From an uncultured Eubacteriales bacterium (GTDB taxonomy: Bacteria; Bacillota; Clostridia; Tissierellales; Peptoniphilaceae), in the NCBI GenBank assembly GCA_900540185.1, contig UQFH01000010.1, positions 1-56,238 on the forward strand: 56,238 nucleotides of DNA. Direction: 5' to 3'. Below are positions 24,942 to 33,206 of the stretch, one piece after another. A program made the translations under genes and the position numbers. The notes under the pieces are model-generated. The model did no database searches. It worked only from the letters and a program-made list of their open reading frames with translations, and was not told the DNA's origin. Each line of letters begins with the position of its first letter. Within the stretch, counting starts at the first letter, position 1.

Positions 24942-25955
24942 ATGAAAAAAAGAATAATAAAGTTATTAATCGCATTATCTTTAATGATAGTATATTTTAT
25001 ACATCAATACTATTGGAATACATATAGTTTTAGGTATTTGATAACAAACTATCTTGTTGAAGGAACAAATATTATTAAAATAACACCTTTTTCAAGAAAA
25101 ATATCTCATACTTTTAATCTGAAATGTGTTGAAAAAGAATATTGGATTAACGGAGAAAGAGTTTTCGCAGATAGGTATGGGAATAAAATTGCAATAATAG
25201 ATGGGCAAAAAGTTAAATATTATAAATTTGATGAATTCAATATAGTAGATATAGTTAGTAATAATGAATATATATACATGTTATTTAACACATCTCCTCA
25301 TAAAAATAAAATACTAAAACTAGATAAAAATTTCAACGTGGTTGATGAAAGCTTGAAGTTTGAGGGTAATCCGAGAAATATGGTGCTAATAGAAGACGAT
25401 ATTTACGTAGTGTCTAATATTCTAAAAAAATCCAATGATAGTAAGTCTATATTATATAAAGTTTCTACTAAAACAATGAATTTGGAAAATTCCACCTACT
25501 TAGAATCCATGTCTTTTGTTTTTAGAATATCAGAAGTAGATGGTAAATTGCTAGTTTTTGGGAACTATGATAATATAGGATACAAATTACAAGTGTCTAA
25601 ATTTGATAGAAACTTGAAATTAGAATTGGAGAAAAAATATACCGAAAAAGCACTATGGGTTAATAATATTATAAAAAATGATAAATATTTAATTATTCAA
25701 AATGAATTTTCGATAATTTTTTTGAATAAATTAAGTCTAGACATTCTTAATGTTTATAAAAAAGAAAACTGTGCCTTATTTGATGTTATTAAAAAGAAAA
25801 AATATTTATACGTTCTGTCTTTGAATATAAAATTAGGAGAAAGCTATATTGACATAGTGGACACAAAAACTTTAAAAAATATAAAAAACTATAAAATTGA
25901 GATTGGTTTAGAAAAAGAAAACGACATACCGTCTTTATTGATGGATGATTTTTAA
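24942..25955 (+). CDS. Signal-anchored protein with beta-propeller-like repeats
   Basis: A 337-residue protein with one N-terminal hydrophobic helix (residues 4-22) and an extracellular remainder. It is rich in short strands with recurring patterns such as KVKYYKFDEFNIVDIVSNNE, KILKLDKNFNVVDESLKFEG and LQVSKFDRNLKLELEKKY, suggestive of a YVTN/WD-like propeller. No catalytic motif is visible and I cannot assign a function. The ATG lacks a strong ribosome site. Located in the acquired AT-rich operon after the YiiX-like gene. Confidence 0.65.
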   Translation: MKKRIIKLLIALSLMIVYFIHQYYWNTYSFRYLITNYLVEGTNIIKITPFSRKISHTFNLKCVEKEYWINGERVFADRYGNKIAIIDGQKVKYYKFDEFNIVDIVSNNEYIYMLFNTSPHKNKILKLDKNFNVVDESLKFEGNPRNMVLIEDDIYVVSNILKKSNDSKSILYKVSTKTMNLENSTYLESMSFVFRISEVDGKLLVFGNYDNIGYKLQVSKFDRNLKLELEKKYTEKALWVNNIIKNDKYLIIQNEFSIIFLNKLSLDILNVYKKENCALFDVIKKKKYLYVLSLNIKLGESYIDIVDTKTLKNIKNYKIEIGLEKENDIPSLLMDDF

Positions 25956-25969
25956 TGGAGGTACATTTA

Positions 25970-26494
25970 ATGGAGAAAAATAAACTATTATGGCTTTATG
26001 TAATAATTGCATCTTTTTTATCCTTAGTCGGGGGAGATAATTTTACTTTTTTAAATGTAATTTTAGCTGCCTTAATCTTAGTAGTTTCAATATATTTTTC
26101 AGAGAATAATAAAAAATTTTTTCAAAAAATTAATAGAACATATTTGCCAATTTTATTAGTGCTTATCGTGTGTTTGTTTAATGGAATATTGCATTTTCTA
26201 ACGGATAGTAAAGATTTTTATGTTTTATTTTTGCTGCAAGTATTTTGGGGAATTTTAGGAGTGGCTGTTTATATTATGAGGAAACTGGTTTTAAAGAATG
26301 ATAGTGATTTTTTCAAAGGATTTTTGCAATGGTATCTTTCATTATTTATAATGATTTTAATGGAGAGACTTTTAAATGGCATTAAATTTTTAGATGTTAA
26401 TTTTGATATTTTCCATTTTATTATAGCCATATTCATATGGAAGCTTATAGATGTATTTTTGCTAAAAATATCAGATAAAAAAATGGAAATGTAA
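25970..26494 (+). CDS. Polytopic membrane protein, unknown function
   Basis: 174 residues with about five hydrophobic helices (starting LWLYVIIASFLSLVGG, then FLNVILAALILVVSIYF and YLPILLVLIVCLF). No motifs recognised. I choose the ATG at 25970, preceded by GGAGG; an earlier ATG at 25955 overlaps both that site and the stop codon of the previous gene. It is the last gene of the acquired operon and is followed by a terminator. Confidence 0.65.
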   Translation: MEKNKLLWLYVIIASFLSLVGGDNFTFLNVILAALILVVSIYFSENNKKFFQKINRTYLPILLVLIVCLFNGILHFLTDSKDFYVLFLLQVFWGILGVAVYIMRKLVLKNDSDFFKGFLQWYLSLFIMILMERLLNGIKFLDVNFDIFHFIIAIFIWKLIDVFLLKISDKKMEM

Positions 26495-26571
26495 ACTCTT
26501 AGTATATATTAAGTAGGGCAATCTATAAAGTTCTATATTAATAGCAAATATGACTTTTGAATAAATAGTTT

Positions 26572-26607
26572 AAGACGGTAGAAAATTAAAAACTATCGTC
26601 TTTTTTT
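26572..26607 (+). terminator. Terminator ending the acquired operon
   Basis: AAGACGGTAG/CTATCGTCTT stem (one G-T) followed by seven Ts. It resembles the terminator at 923-956. Confidence 0.85.
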
Positions 26608-26631
26608 GTTGCTCTAAAAGGGAGATAGAAA

Positions 26632-26795
26632 ATGCAAGTAAATGATTATAAGAATATACAAGAAGCTATAAAGTATGAGGTTTTACAAGATGAAAAAAAT
26701 ATTTAAAACTCTTAAAAGTTATAGGCAATAATCAGAAATATGATTTTTCAAGCCAATTAAATATATATAACAAGGAAACTGAAGCCACAGCATAA
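26632..26795 (+). pseudogene. Frameshifted N-terminal scrap of a conjugative-element protein
   Basis: A good ribosome site (AAGGGAG) and ATG begin MQVNDYKNIQEAIKYEVLQD, then a stop follows a run of seven As. Changing frame at that A-run continues the protein as KKYLKLLKVIGNNQKYDFSS and QLNIYNKETEAT. This pattern (IGNNQKY.FSSQLxIYxQ) resembles the start of large ICE/plasmid proteins of the ArdC/helicase type. Only about 55 codons survive before the sequence runs into a terminator. Remnant of a conjugative element. Confidence 0.6.
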
Positions 26796-26810
26796 CACTG
26801 CGGCTTTTTT
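26783..26810 (+). terminator. Terminator at the right edge of the acquired region
   Basis: GCCACAG/CTGCGGC stem (one mismatch) followed by six Ts. It overlaps the end of the conjugative-element remnant. Confidence 0.7.
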
Positions 26811-26814
26811 CATG

Positions 26815-28023
26815 CTATTTTATAATTTCATAGATTCTTGTTCCGATGTTTTTCCATGCGAAGTTCTCAATTTTTTCGGAAATTTCATCAGTAAATATTC
26901 CGTCGTTCATTCTCCCGATTTGTTTCAAGATATTTTCCGCAAGTCTTTCGACATATGCGTGTATGTCTTCGGTGTACGGTTTGTCGACGTCGTACAGGCG
27001 AGGGAGTTTTGTAAATTCGATGATGCCGGTGTTTACGAGTTCGTCGCCCAAGAGTTTTTTCAGTCCCGAGATGTCGGATGCAACGACGAGTTTGTGGCAC
27101 GCGAGTGCTTCGACGGCAATGAGTCCCAAGGCTTCGAAGTAAGACGGTAGGACAAATATGTCGCTTTCCCTCAAATGGTCCGCCATGAGTTTTTGGTTTT
27201 CGGCGTTATAGATCATGAGCCCTTCCGAATAGTTTGCCTCCATCATCAATTTGTCGCGTTCTTCTTTGGTGGACTTGCCGACGATGTGGATCTCAACATT
27301 TTCGTATTTCTTTTCGATATAAGGAAGCGTTGCAGCAAGGGCGTAAATCCCTTTTGATTCCGTAATTTTTCCGGCGTACATAATCCTTATTTTTTCGTCC
27401 TTTTTCGCTTCGGTTGGAGGATAGAAGACGTTTTCGTTGTAGCCACCGCCCACGAGGTGAATTTTATTTTTGTCCACTTTTAAGATTTCTTCGATTTCTT
27501 TGTGCTCCGCCGGAGTGACTGTCAAAACGGCGTCGAGGTCTTTTATGTGGGTGAGTCTTTTTAAAAACTTTTCGTGTTTTAAAACCTGTCTTATATCCGT
27601 GCCGTGACAAATGCCGACGACTTTTCTGTCGTCAAAAACTTCTCGAACCAAATCGGTCAAAAGGAACAGATGGTGCGAGATGACTATGTCAGGCTCGAAT
27701 TCTTTTTTCATTTTTTCAAGTTTTTCCCTGAAATTTTTAAGTAGTACGTCGATTTCGTCTTCCGACATTTCGCTGTATATTGTCGAGTCATACGGCATTT
27801 CGTCGCTCATTCCGCATATGTGAAAAGGCATTTCGGGCGTGTCGTAATAAACGGGCTCGACGATTTCCGCGTGCACATCGATTAGTGAAGCGTGTTTTTC
27901 TTCGGTGCCGAAAATTGCTGCATTTTCGATTCCGAGATTTCGAAGACTTTCAATCAGGTTTGAAAAGTAGACACCGCTTCCCGTTTTTGCCGGGAGTTGT
28001 GTTAAAACATGTAAAATTTTCAT
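26815..28023 (-). CDS. GT4-family glycosyltransferase
   Basis: A 402-residue cytoplasmic GT-B glycosyltransferase. The N-terminal domain begins KILHVLTQLPAKTGSGVYFS, the glycine-rich acceptor-side loop; the middle has VVGICHGTDIRQ. The C-terminal GT4 core shows IRIMYAGKITESKGIYALAA (phosphate/ribose-binding region) and the EX7E-type SDIFVLPSYFEALGLIAVEA. It transfers a sugar from a nucleotide donor to an envelope glycan or lipid; substrates are unknown. The ATG at 28023 is preferred because GGAGAG precedes it; a TTG four codons earlier overlaps that site. It stands alone on the minus strand. Confidence 0.88.
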   Translation of the reverse strand: MKILHVLTQLPAKTGSGVYFSNLIESLRNLGIENAAIFGTEEKHASLIDVHAEIVEPVYYDTPEMPFHICGMSDEMPYDSTIYSEMSEDEIDVLLKNFREKLEKMKKEFEPDIVISHHLFLLTDLVREVFDDRKVVGICHGTDIRQVLKHEKFLKRLTHIKDLDAVLTVTPAEHKEIEEILKVDKNKIHLVGGGYNENVFYPPTEAKKDEKIRIMYAGKITESKGIYALAATLPYIEKKYENVEIHIVGKSTKEERDKLMMEANYSEGLMIYNAENQKLMADHLRESDIFVLPSYFEALGLIAVEALACHKLVVASDISGLKKLLGDELVNTGIIEFTKLPRLYDVDKPYTEDIHAYVERLAENILKQIGRMNDGIFTDEISEKIENFAWKNIGTRIYEIIK

Positions 28024-28191
28024 AAGTCTCTCCAAATATTTAAATTTTTTAATAATTAAACTCTAGTTCTTATATACCCAAGCTGTTAACAAAATACGAA
28101 TTTAATCAATTTTAATATAAATTTATTTTAAAATTGATATAATATTGATTTTCATATATAATATAGTTAGGATTATGACGGAGGTGGTTTT

Positions 28192-28878
28192 ATGATAAAG
28201 AGAGAGATTATTGATTCTACGATTTTGCTTCACGGTCTTGACGACAGGGACAAGGAGTTTTTGAGTGAGAATCTTGAAATACAAAAGTTCAAGCGCGGCG
28301 AATTTATTTTCCGTCACATGGACGAAGCGAATTATATGTATATTATGAAGAGCGGCGCGATGAAGATTTCGATGGATCTGTCGGACGGCCGCGAGCAAAT
28401 TATGTATATTTACAGAAAAGAAGATTTCGTCGGAGGGCTGAATCTCCTGACCGCCGACAAATATGTTTACAACGGAATCGCTCTTACCGAGAGCGAGGTT
28501 ATAAAAATTTCGAAAAATATTTACAACGAGATTTTGATTCACAACGAAAACTTTTTGAGGGAAATGCTCATCCAAAGTTTTTTGAGAATCAGAAAGTCGG
28601 AAGAGCTCATCGACAGGCTTTGCGTTATAAACGGCGACATGAAAGTTGCGAAGGGGCTCATCGATTTGGTGCAAATGAGCGGAAAGAGGGAGCCGGACGG
28701 AAGTTTTCTCATCAGTCCGCACATGAACAGAACGGAGCTTGGAAGCTACACCGGTCTTGCAAGAGAGACTGTGACGAGAAAGCTTTCGTATTTTGAGGAC
28801 ATGGGATATATCGAACTTTTACCGAAAGGAGCAATTCGAATTCTCGACATGGATTCATTGAGAGACCTCACAATTTAG
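28192..28878 (+). CDS. Crp/Fnr-family transcription regulator
   Basis: 228 residues: an N-terminal cyclic-nucleotide-binding beta-barrel (about 10-120; KFKRGEFIFRHMDEANYMYI and AMKISMDLSDGREQIMYIYR) and a C-terminal winged helix with recognition helix RTELGSYTGLARETVTRKLS. It has a single cysteine and lacks the Fnr four-cysteine cluster, so it is not a standard oxygen-sensing Fe-S protein; the effector is unknown. GGAGGTGG precedes the ATG. Monocistronic, with a strong terminator. It could govern anaerobic or stress metabolism elsewhere. Confidence 0.9.
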   Translation: MIKREIIDSTILLHGLDDRDKEFLSENLEIQKFKRGEFIFRHMDEANYMYIMKSGAMKISMDLSDGREQIMYIYRKEDFVGGLNLLTADKYVYNGIALTESEVIKISKNIYNEILIHNENFLREMLIQSFLRIRKSEELIDRLCVINGDMKVAKGLIDLVQMSGKREPDGSFLISPHMNRTELGSYTGLARETVTRKLSYFEDMGYIELLPKGAIRILDMDSLRDLTI

Positions 28879-28889
28879 TTTAATTTTAT

Positions 28890-28920
28890 GAATGCAGATT
28901 TATTTCTGCATTCTTTTTTT
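28890..28920 (+). terminator. Terminator of the Crp/Fnr gene
   Basis: GAATGCAG/CTGCATTC perfect 8-bp stem, 8-nt loop, seven Ts. Confidence 0.92.
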
Positions 28921-28966
28921 GTATGTTATTGCGTTCGTCGCACCGCTCGCCCCATCGTTTCTCATA

Positions 28967-28995
28967 TTGTAAAAACTAGCATGTTTTGATATAAT
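28967..28995 (+). promoter_or_regulatory. Sigma-A-type promoter giving a probably leaderless mRNA
   Basis: TTGTAA (28967-28972), a 17-bp spacer and TATAAT (28990-28995). The ATG of the GNAT gene starts 7 bases after the -10 box, exactly where transcription should begin, and there is no ribosome site. Confidence 0.65.
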
Positions 28996-29001
28996 TAAAC
29001 C

Positions 29002-29580
29002 ATGAATGAAGATATTGAAATTCGAAAAATGAATGTAAAAGATGTTGTTTCAATGCGTTCTTTCGGAAAAAATAAAAATCGACTTTTGAGGAGTTATGAT
29101 TTTTGGCCGAGGACTTTGACGGAGTGCGCTTATTGGTTTTACAAAAAGACCGAAAAGCAGGACAGAAGATATTTTGTCGCGTCAATCAAGGGCAAAATCA
29201 TTGCCTATATTTCTTCAAAGGACATCGACATGGACGAGGGAACGTCGGTTTTGGGGCTGGTCCTCGATCCGAATTTTCAAAGCGCGGGATACGGAAAGCG
29301 CATCATGGAAAAGTTTCTCGAGCTGTATTTTGAGGACTACGGTTTCGACGAGATGACTCTTACTGTCGATATGTGGAACGAGAGAGCGATTCGGCTCTAT
29401 AAGTCTTTGGGATTTAAAGTTGTCGGACGCGGGTACCAGATTTTTGACGGCGAGAGATGGCAAATTTCGAAAGACGATGAAAAATTTTTTGTCTTTAAAA
29501 AGGGACGTATATTATCTAAAATGTGGGAGATGAAAATCTCGTACGAAGATTTTTATCACGGAACGGAGGAGAGATTTTGA
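29002..29580 (+). CDS. GNAT-family N-acetyltransferase (RimI-like)
   Basis: A 192-residue acetyltransferase using acetyl-CoA. The core contains DEGTSVLGLVLDPNFQSAGYGKRIMEKFL, where the Q/RxxGxG/A acetyl-CoA loop appears as QSAGYGKR, followed by MTLTVDMWNERAIRLYKSLGFKVVGRG, the usual last strands. RimI-type relatives acetylate protein N-termini or small amines; the substrate is uncertain. It is the first gene of a GNAT-dnaD-dnaI-serS operon, overlapping dnaD by 4 bases. The mRNA appears leaderless (see promoter entry). Confidence 0.88.
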   Translation: MNEDIEIRKMNVKDVVSMRSFGKNKNRLLRSYDFWPRTLTECAYWFYKKTEKQDRRYFVASIKGKIIAYISSKDIDMDEGTSVLGLVLDPNFQSAGYGKRIMEKFLELYFEDYGFDEMTLTVDMWNERAIRLYKSLGFKVVGRGYQIFDGERWQISKDDEKFFVFKKGRILSKMWEMKISYEDFYHGTEERF

Positions 29581-30560
29581 GATTTATTGAATCGGAAAAT
29601 TTAATACCAAGGAGGACTTCAATAAGCAATCTTTTTTTCAATACATTTTTAAAGGATGCGACGGGAGACGATGTAAAAGTTTATCTCTATGCGTATTATC
29701 TTTGCAAGGAGAGCGTTGCAATGACGAAAGAGGATTTTGCAAAGAGTCTTCACATGGAAAGTGAAACGATTGAGCGCGCGATAAATTATTGGATGAACAC
29801 GGGGCTCATCGAGATGAAGGACGGCGATATGATTTTCCACGATCCGGACTCTCTCACTCTTAAAAACATCGTGACAACGGCTCCGCAAAAGACCGAAGAC
29901 CCGGAGATGAAGCTTATCGAAGCGAACAGAAATCCGGAGATAAGAGAGATGTTTCGTCAAGCGGACTATATCGTGCGGCGACCGCTCGTTCCGGAGGAAA
30001 AGAAGAAATTTATCACGTGGATTGAGACTTACCACATGTCGATTGAAATGATTCTTCATGCGCTCAGCTATGCTTATGACGACCAGGGCGTAAAGCATCT
30101 CGATTATGTCGAGGGGATTTTGAGACGTTGGTATGATGCGGGATACACAAGTCTCGACGACGTTATAGATAATACAAATCTGATGTCAAGCACGATGGAA
30201 ATTGTTAGAAAGTCTTTGAATTTCAAACAGTCACAAATGACGGAGCCGGTCAAGGAAATGATAGAAAAATGGAAGACGGAGCTAGGCTACAGCGACGATA
30301 TCATCTCGCTTGCGTGTGCGCAAACGGTGAATATAAGAGAGCCGAATGTGAAATATGTCGACGCGGTTCTTCGCGCGTGGCACGACGACGGCGTGACGGA
30401 TCTTACGGGAGCGAGAGCGGCGATTGAAAACAGACCGCAAAGACCGTCGGGCGGCGGAACTTCGAAACTCGACGACTATTATATGACGACCGAAAGGCAG
30501 ACCGACGAATACTCCGACGATGAGTTAAAGAAACTTCTCGGTTTAAGAGGGGGTTTATAG
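29577..30560 (+). CDS. dnaD: DnaD-family replication initiation/primosome protein
   Basis: Primosomal protein that helps load the replicative helicase. The N-terminal ~95 residues form a winged helix (ISNLFFNTFLKDATGDDVKV onward). Two DnaB_2/DDBH2 domains follow, each with the YxxxIxxxW signature: YVEGILRRWYDAGYTSLDDV and YVDAVLRAWHDDGVTDLTGA. A disordered Gly/Ser-rich linker ends in the short acidic tail DELKKLLGL. Start TTG at 29577 overlaps the GNAT stop codon (TTGA) and follows GGAGGAGAG; longer readings upstream lie inside the GNAT gene. It is followed without a gap by dnaI, the expected partner. Confidence 0.9.
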   Translation: MRFIESENLIPRRTSISNLFFNTFLKDATGDDVKVYLYAYYLCKESVAMTKEDFAKSLHMESETIERAINYWMNTGLIEMKDGDMIFHDPDSLTLKNIVTTAPQKTEDPEMKLIEANRNPEIREMFRQADYIVRRPLVPEEKKKFITWIETYHMSIEMILHALSYAYDDQGVKHLDYVEGILRRWYDAGYTSLDDVIDNTNLMSSTMEIVRKSLNFKQSQMTEPVKEMIEKWKTELGYSDDIISLACAQTVNIREPNVKYVDAVLRAWHDDGVTDLTGARAAIENRPQRPSGGGTSKLDDYYMTTERQTDEYSDDELKKLLGLRGGL

Positions 30561-31505
30561 ATGAATATTAGAGAGCAGGTTGAGATGAAGCTTATGGGCC
30601 GACGCGAAAAGAATGCGCACGACAGCATTCAAAAAAAGAATGCGGTCCTTTCGAAATATCCCGAAATTGTAAAGCTCGAAAGCGATGCGCGTGACTATAT
30701 GGTTGGTGCGATGACGGGCGGAGAGATAAATACGAAATATTTTGACGAGCTCATCGAAAAGAAAGAGGCGCTCATAGATAAATACGGCATTCGCGAGGAT
30801 TTAAAGCCGATTCACGACTGTTATATTTGCGGCGACCGCGGATATTTAGAGGACGGCAGCATGTGCAAGTGCCTTAAAACCCTTTTGGAAGAGGAGTATT
30901 TCAGGGTCGGCGAGTCGAGCAATATTATAAAAAACGTAACTTTTGAAAATTTTAAATTGGATATTTTTTCGGAGCAAATTATGCCGGGCGACAAGATTTC
31001 GCTTCGCGATTATATGTCGGAAAAGCTCGAGGAGGCAAGGGCGTATGCCGAAAGTTTTACCGGCACCGGAAAGGGGCTTTTGTATTTCGGAAAAAGCGGC
31101 ACCGGAAAAACTTTTACAACCGGAGCGATTGCAAACAGAATCAGGGAGCGCGGCTTCACGGTTCTTTACATGACTGCGGTTGAGCTTATGGATGCGGTAA
31201 AAGAAAAGGATTATTCGAAAAACGCCGACGACAGCGAAACGAAATACCAACTTATAAAAGATGTGGATCTTCTCGTGATCGACGACCTCGGGACGGAACT
31301 TGCAACGCCGTACACCGCTTCCGCACTTTTTGACATTGTAAACTATCGCTCGGGACTCGAAAAGCCGGTCATTTATTCCACAAATTTTGAATTGACACAG
31401 CTTTCAAAGAGATATCACGACAGAATTTTCAGCAGAATCACCGGCTCGGTTAAGTTGGTTGAATATTTTGGAAACAATATTAGATATATAAAAAAAGGAG
31501 AATAA
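30561..31505 (+). CDS. dnaI: DnaI/DnaC-like helicase loader ATPase
   Basis: A 314-residue AAA+ protein that loads the replicative helicase with DnaD. The N-terminal domain has a zinc-binding-like CYICGDRGYLEDGSMCKCLK (residues about 76-95) as in DnaI/DnaC. The ATPase core shows Walker A YFGKSGTGKTFTTGAI (about 175), Walker B DLLVIDDLGTE and sensor-1 VIYSTNF, ending with arginine-finger region SKRYHDRIFSRI. The ATG directly follows the dnaD stop codon and the two are coupled. serS begins one base after its stop. Confidence 0.92.
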   Translation: MNIREQVEMKLMGRREKNAHDSIQKKNAVLSKYPEIVKLESDARDYMVGAMTGGEINTKYFDELIEKKEALIDKYGIREDLKPIHDCYICGDRGYLEDGSMCKCLKTLLEEEYFRVGESSNIIKNVTFENFKLDIFSEQIMPGDKISLRDYMSEKLEEARAYAESFTGTGKGLLYFGKSGTGKTFTTGAIANRIRERGFTVLYMTAVELMDAVKEKDYSKNADDSETKYQLIKDVDLLVIDDLGTELATPYTASALFDIVNYRSGLEKPVIYSTNFELTQLSKRYHDRIFSRITGSVKLVEYFGNNIRYIKKGE

Positions 31506-31506
31506 G

Positions 31507-32772
31507 ATGTTAGATATTAGAGACATTAGAAATAATTATGAATTTGTTAAGGAACGTCTTTCGGTCAGAGGCAAGGAATATCCTCTCGAAGAGTTGAAAG
31601 AGCTCGACGAAAAAAGACGTGAAATAATTGGAGTTGTAGAAGACAAGAAAGCATATCAAAACGAAATTTCGAAAAAAATTCCGATGATGAAAAAAGAAGG
31701 CAAGGACACCGAAGAAATTTTCAAGGAAATGAAGGAGCTTTCAAACGAAATCAAAGGTTTCGATGAAGAGCTGAAAGAACTCGACGAAAAAATCAGAGAA
31801 GTCATTTTGGAAATTCCGAACCTTCCGAACGAAAGCGTTCCAAGAGGAAACGACGACTCGGAAAATATCGAAATGGTAAAGGTTGGAACTCCGCGCGAAT
31901 TCGATTTTGAGCCGAGAGCACACTGGGACATAGGAACGATGAACGACTGGCTCGACTTTGAAAGGGCAAACAAAATTACGGGAAGCAGATTCTCGATTTT
32001 TAAAGGATTCGGCGCAAAACTTGAACGCGCATTGACACAATTCATGCTCGACCTTCACACCGAAAAACAAGGTTACACTGAAATGAGTACGCCGTTTATG
32101 GTAAACCGCGATAGCATGATTGGAACCGGACAACTTCCGAAGTTCAGCGAAGATATGTACCAACTCGAAAGAGATGACTTCTACCTCGTTCCGACTGCAG
32201 AAGTGCCGCTCACAAATATGTATAGAGGTGAAATTTTAAGCGAAGACGATTTGCCGATTTACATCACGGAATACACTCCTTGTTTCAGAAGAGAAGCGGG
32301 AAGCGCCGGTCGTGACACAAGGGGACTCATAAGAAATCACCAATTCGACAAAGTCGAACTCGTAAAATTTGTAAAACCTGAAACCTCATACGACGAACTC
32401 GAAAAGCTCACGATGAATGCGAGAGAAGTTTTGGATTTGTTGAAACTCCCGTACAGAGTTGTCACGCTTTGCGGCGGCGATTTGGGATTCTCGAGCGCAA
32501 AGACATACGACATCGAAGTTTGGATGCCGAGCTACGGAAGATATGTTGAAATTTCGAGCTGCTCCAACTTTGAAAGCTACCAAGCAAGACGCTCCAACAT
32601 AAAATATCGTCCGAAAGACGGGGGCAAAACCGAATTTGTTCACACTTTAAACGGAAGTGGTCTCGCAGTTGGAAGAACATTTGCCGCACTCGTTGAAAAC
32701 TACCAAAAAGAAGACGGCACAATCGAAATTCCGGAAGTCTTAAAACCATATTTCGAATCGAGATTAAAATAA
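31507..32772 (+). CDS. serS: Seryl-tRNA synthetase
   Basis: Class II aminoacyl-tRNA synthetase charging tRNA-Ser (421 residues, normal). The N-terminal long coiled-coil arm (residues about 25-100) contacts the long variable arm of tRNA-Ser. Motif 2 is TPCFRREAGSAGRDTRGLIRNHQFDKVELVKF, with motif 3 near LNGSGLAVGRTFAALVENYQ at the C-terminus. AAAAGGAG precedes the ATG. No T-box leader is present; expression depends on the GNAT-dnaD-dnaI promoter. The stop codon overlaps the start of the next gene by one base. Confidence 0.97.
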   Translation: MLDIRDIRNNYEFVKERLSVRGKEYPLEELKELDEKRREIIGVVEDKKAYQNEISKKIPMMKKEGKDTEEIFKEMKELSNEIKGFDEELKELDEKIREVILEIPNLPNESVPRGNDDSENIEMVKVGTPREFDFEPRAHWDIGTMNDWLDFERANKITGSRFSIFKGFGAKLERALTQFMLDLHTEKQGYTEMSTPFMVNRDSMIGTGQLPKFSEDMYQLERDDFYLVPTAEVPLTNMYRGEILSEDDLPIYITEYTPCFRREAGSAGRDTRGLIRNHQFDKVELVKFVKPETSYDELEKLTMNAREVLDLLKLPYRVVTLCGGDLGFSSAKTYDIEVWMPSYGRYVEISSCSNFESYQARRSNIKYRPKDGGKTEFVHTLNGSGLAVGRTFAALVENYQKEDGTIEIPEVLKPYFESRLK

Positions 32773-33206
32773 TGAAAAAATATAGAAAATTTTTAATGGT
32801 AACGGCGTTTGTAATGCTGTTACCATTAACTTCATATGCCAAAAATGTCAGACTGTGGATTGACGGAAACTATGTGACGGGAGACGTCGCACCCCAAATT
32901 GTAAACGACAGAACCGTCGTTCCGCTTCGAATGATTTCGGAGAGTTTGGGTCTTACTCCGGTGTGGAATGAACCGGAACAGTCGGTCACAATTGAGGCGC
33001 AAAACATTTCAGTCGTTTTTAAAATAAATGACATGAATTATGTTCTAAACGGCGAAATGAAGCAAATGGACGTCGCACCGCAAATTATAAGCGACAGAAC
33101 ATTCGTGCCTCTTCGAGTTATCGCCGAAGTTTTCGGAAAAAAAGGTGGATTGGGACCAAAAGAACGAGACTGCAATTGTGGGCGAAGGATATGTTCCGCC
33201 GGCTGA
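32772..33206 (+). CDS. Copper-amine-oxidase N-terminal (stalk) domain; 5' part of a frameshifted gene
   Basis: The first 125 residues carry a signal peptide (cleavage near SYA-KN) and two copies of the copper-amine-oxidase-N stalk module (DGNYVTGDVAPQIVNDRTVV and MKQMDVAPQIISDRTFVPLR, each followed by a helix like VIAEVFG). After codon GGA at 33135, a tract of seven As shifts the frame and the last ~20 residues (Cys-rich) are out of register. Dropping one A restores GKKVDWDQKNETAIVGEGYV, which is exactly how this module normally ends and joins the thermonuclease at 33145. The intact protein would be about 380 residues, secreted. This copy is probably inactive, phase-variable or a sequencing artefact. 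Confidence 0.8.
   Translation: MKKYRKFLMVTAFVMLLPLTSYAKNVRLWIDGNYVTGDVAPQIVNDRTVVPLRMISESLGLTPVWNEPEQSVTIEAQNISVVFKINDMNYVLNGEMKQMDVAPQIISDRTFVPLRVIAEVFGKKGGLGPKERDCNCGRRICSAG

Noticed and set aside
33138..33147. Programmed -1 frameshift at the A7 tract (dnaX-like)
   Set aside because: The downstream frame requires +1 (or loss of one A), not -1, so the A-AAA-AAG type slip does not produce the fusion.
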